This document shows positions 4,702-5,761 of a stretch of DNA of 5,761 nucleotides, one piece after another. This DNA comes from Candidatus Cloacimonadota bacterium. Lineage in GTDB: Bacteria > Cloacimonadota > Cloacimonadia > JGIOTU-2. The notes under the pieces are model-generated. The model had not been told where the DNA came from, searched no databases, and saw only the letters and a list, made by a program, of their open reading frames with translations. Position 1 is the first letter of the stretch. Each line of letters opens with the position of its first letter. A program made the position numbers and the translations under genes. The stretch spans positions 1 through 5,761 of the forward strand of contig DAOVPZ010000081.1 in NCBI GenBank assembly GCA_030628975.1, given 5' to 3'.

Positions 4702-5761
4702 ATGAAAACTTTCTATATAATAACAATATTTTTTCTACTCATCTATAATTGCATATTAGCACAAGAAGTTTCATTTATTGCTGAAGATAACCCAAATGAT
4801 GATGGAAGTGCTATTTTACTTAAATGGGATATCGGAAATTTAGAAGTAGAGAACTTTAATATTGAAAGAAGTTTAGATGGCACAAATTATGAATTACTTA
4901 CTAACCCTAGTAAAACAGCTCGTAAATATTTAGATGAAAAAGATATTACACCTGATTCAGAATTCTACTATAAACTAAAATTTCTTGATAAAAATGAGCA
5001 GGAACTAATTCCACCTCTCCAAGCTTCTACTATTGCAAAAGCCCAATGGTTTGATACAGAAAAAATAGTTCTTCTAATTATGACAATTCTGCTTGCATGT
5101 TCAATAATATATTTTATCACCTCTGCCAGAAAAGGAAAACGACTATATATCAGACGAATAAGTGGTTTAGATACAATGGAAGAAGCAGTCGGACGAGCAA
5201 CAGAAATGGGAAAGCCATTACTTTATGTTCCTGGAATTTTAGATTTGGATGATATGCAAACAATTGCTAGCCTAAACATACTTGGACATTTGGCTAAAAA
5301 AGTTGCTCAATATGAATCCACTTTATATGTGCCTGTTTGTCGTTCTATGGTGCTTTCAACTGCAAAAGAGATTGTGAAAGAGGCATACATAAGTGCTGGA
5401 AGAGCTGATGCTTTTAATCCAGATTCTGTATTCTATTTAACTGATGACCAATTTGGATATGTCGCTGGAGTAGATGGAATCATAATGCGAGAAAAGCCAG
5501 CAGCCAACTTCTACCTGGGAGCTTTTTATGCAGAGTCACTTATCCTGGCAGAAACCGGCTTTGAGAGTGGAGCTATTCAGATTGCTGGTACAGCTATGCC
5601 CAGCCAATTGCCTTTCTTCGTAGCTGCTTGTGATTATACATTAATTGGTGAAGAACTATACGCAGCCTCTGCTTATCTTTCTAATGAACCTGCTCAATTG
5701 GGTTGCTTAAAAGGTCAAGATGTTGGAAAAGCTATTGTTGTATTAACTCTTTTAGTTGGTA
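4702..5761 (+). CDS. Membrane protein with Fn3-like domain and DUF6754 core, 3' end beyond window
   Basis: The first 353 residues of a protein of unknown function. Residues 1-20 are a signal peptide (MKTFYIITIFFLLIY, then a likely cut after ILA). Residues 35-105 resemble a fibronectin type III domain (AILLKWD, FNIERSLDGTNYELL, FYYKLKFLD). A membrane segment spans 121-140 and is followed by SARKGKRLYIRR. By the positive-inside rule the Fn3-like part is outside the cytoplasmic membrane and the core inside. The core, from ISGLDTMEEAVGRA (153-166) through YVPGILDLDDMQT, YVPVCRSMVLSTAKEIV, FYLTDDQFGYVAGVDG, MREKPAANFYLGAFYAESL and GTAMPSQLPFF, matches what I recall of DUF6754 (name from memory). 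VGKAIVVLTLLVG at the edge looks like a second membrane segment starting. GGAG five bases before ATG supports the start. The core is much less AT-rich than the genes to the left. No catalytic motif is recognised. Confidence 0.85.
   Translation, partial: MKTFYIITIFFLLIYNCILAQEVSFIAEDNPNDDGSAILLKWDIGNLEVENFNIERSLDGTNYELLTNPSKTARKYLDEKDITPDSEFYYKLKFLDKNEQELIPPLQASTIAKAQWFDTEKIVLLIMTILLACSIIYFITSARKGKRLYIRRISGLDTMEEAVGRATEMGKPLLYVPGILDLDDMQTIASLNILGHLAKKVAQYESTLYVPVCRSMVLSTAKEIVKEAYISAGRADAFNPDSVFYLTDDQFGYVAGVDGIIMREKPAANFYLGAFYAESLILAETGFESGAIQIAGTAMPSQLPFFVAACDYTLIGEELYAASAYLSNEPAQLGCLKGQDVGKAIVVLTLLVG

Overview
The window is AT-rich bacterial DNA holding five protein-coding genes: one on the minus strand running off the left edge, and four on the plus strand, the last running off the right edge. 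The repertoire suggests a Gram-negative bacterium of the FCB group, most like Candidatus Cloacimonadota. It combines a secreted glycine/asparagine-rich parallel beta-helix protein with a choice-of-anchor Q-like ending and a signal peptide, plus a DUF6754-type membrane protein. This placement rests on recognising the protein families, not on a database search. I see no rRNA, tRNA, CRISPR, insertion sequence, integrase or phage gene.

Layout. Positions 1-1305 (minus) encode the first 435 residues of an exported beta-helix protein, with a clear GTG start, Shine-Dalgarno and promoter. Positions 1306-1703 are a divergent, very AT-rich non-coding region. It holds two inverted repeats, a start-less open frame that may be a gene remnant, and a candidate promoter for the rightward genes. 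Positions 1704-2708 encode an extended SDR (NAD-dependent epimerase/dehydratase family). After a 107-base gap come an FkbM-family methyltransferase (2816-3634) and, one base later, a multi-pass membrane protein of the lysylphosphatidylglycerol-synthase TM/UPF0104 (AglD-like) family (3636-4622). A 79-base gap with a candidate promoter precedes a protein at 4702-5761 with a signal peptide, an Fn3-like domain, a membrane segment and a DUF6754 core. It is cut by the window edge.

How they fit together. The three central genes look like a small glycan or glycolipid modification set: a sugar-nucleotide or alcohol/ketone SDR, an O-methyltransferase of the kind that decorates sugars, and a membrane protein from a family linked to lipid or lipid-linked substrate handling. 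The last two are almost certainly translationally coupled. The central genes are visibly more AT-rich than the flanking surface-protein and DUF6754 genes, as is common for cell-surface glycan genes. The flanking genes seem to be separate transcription units. The least understood items are the DUF6754 protein, the UPF0104-type protein, and the start-less frame with its adjoining hairpin in the divergent region.
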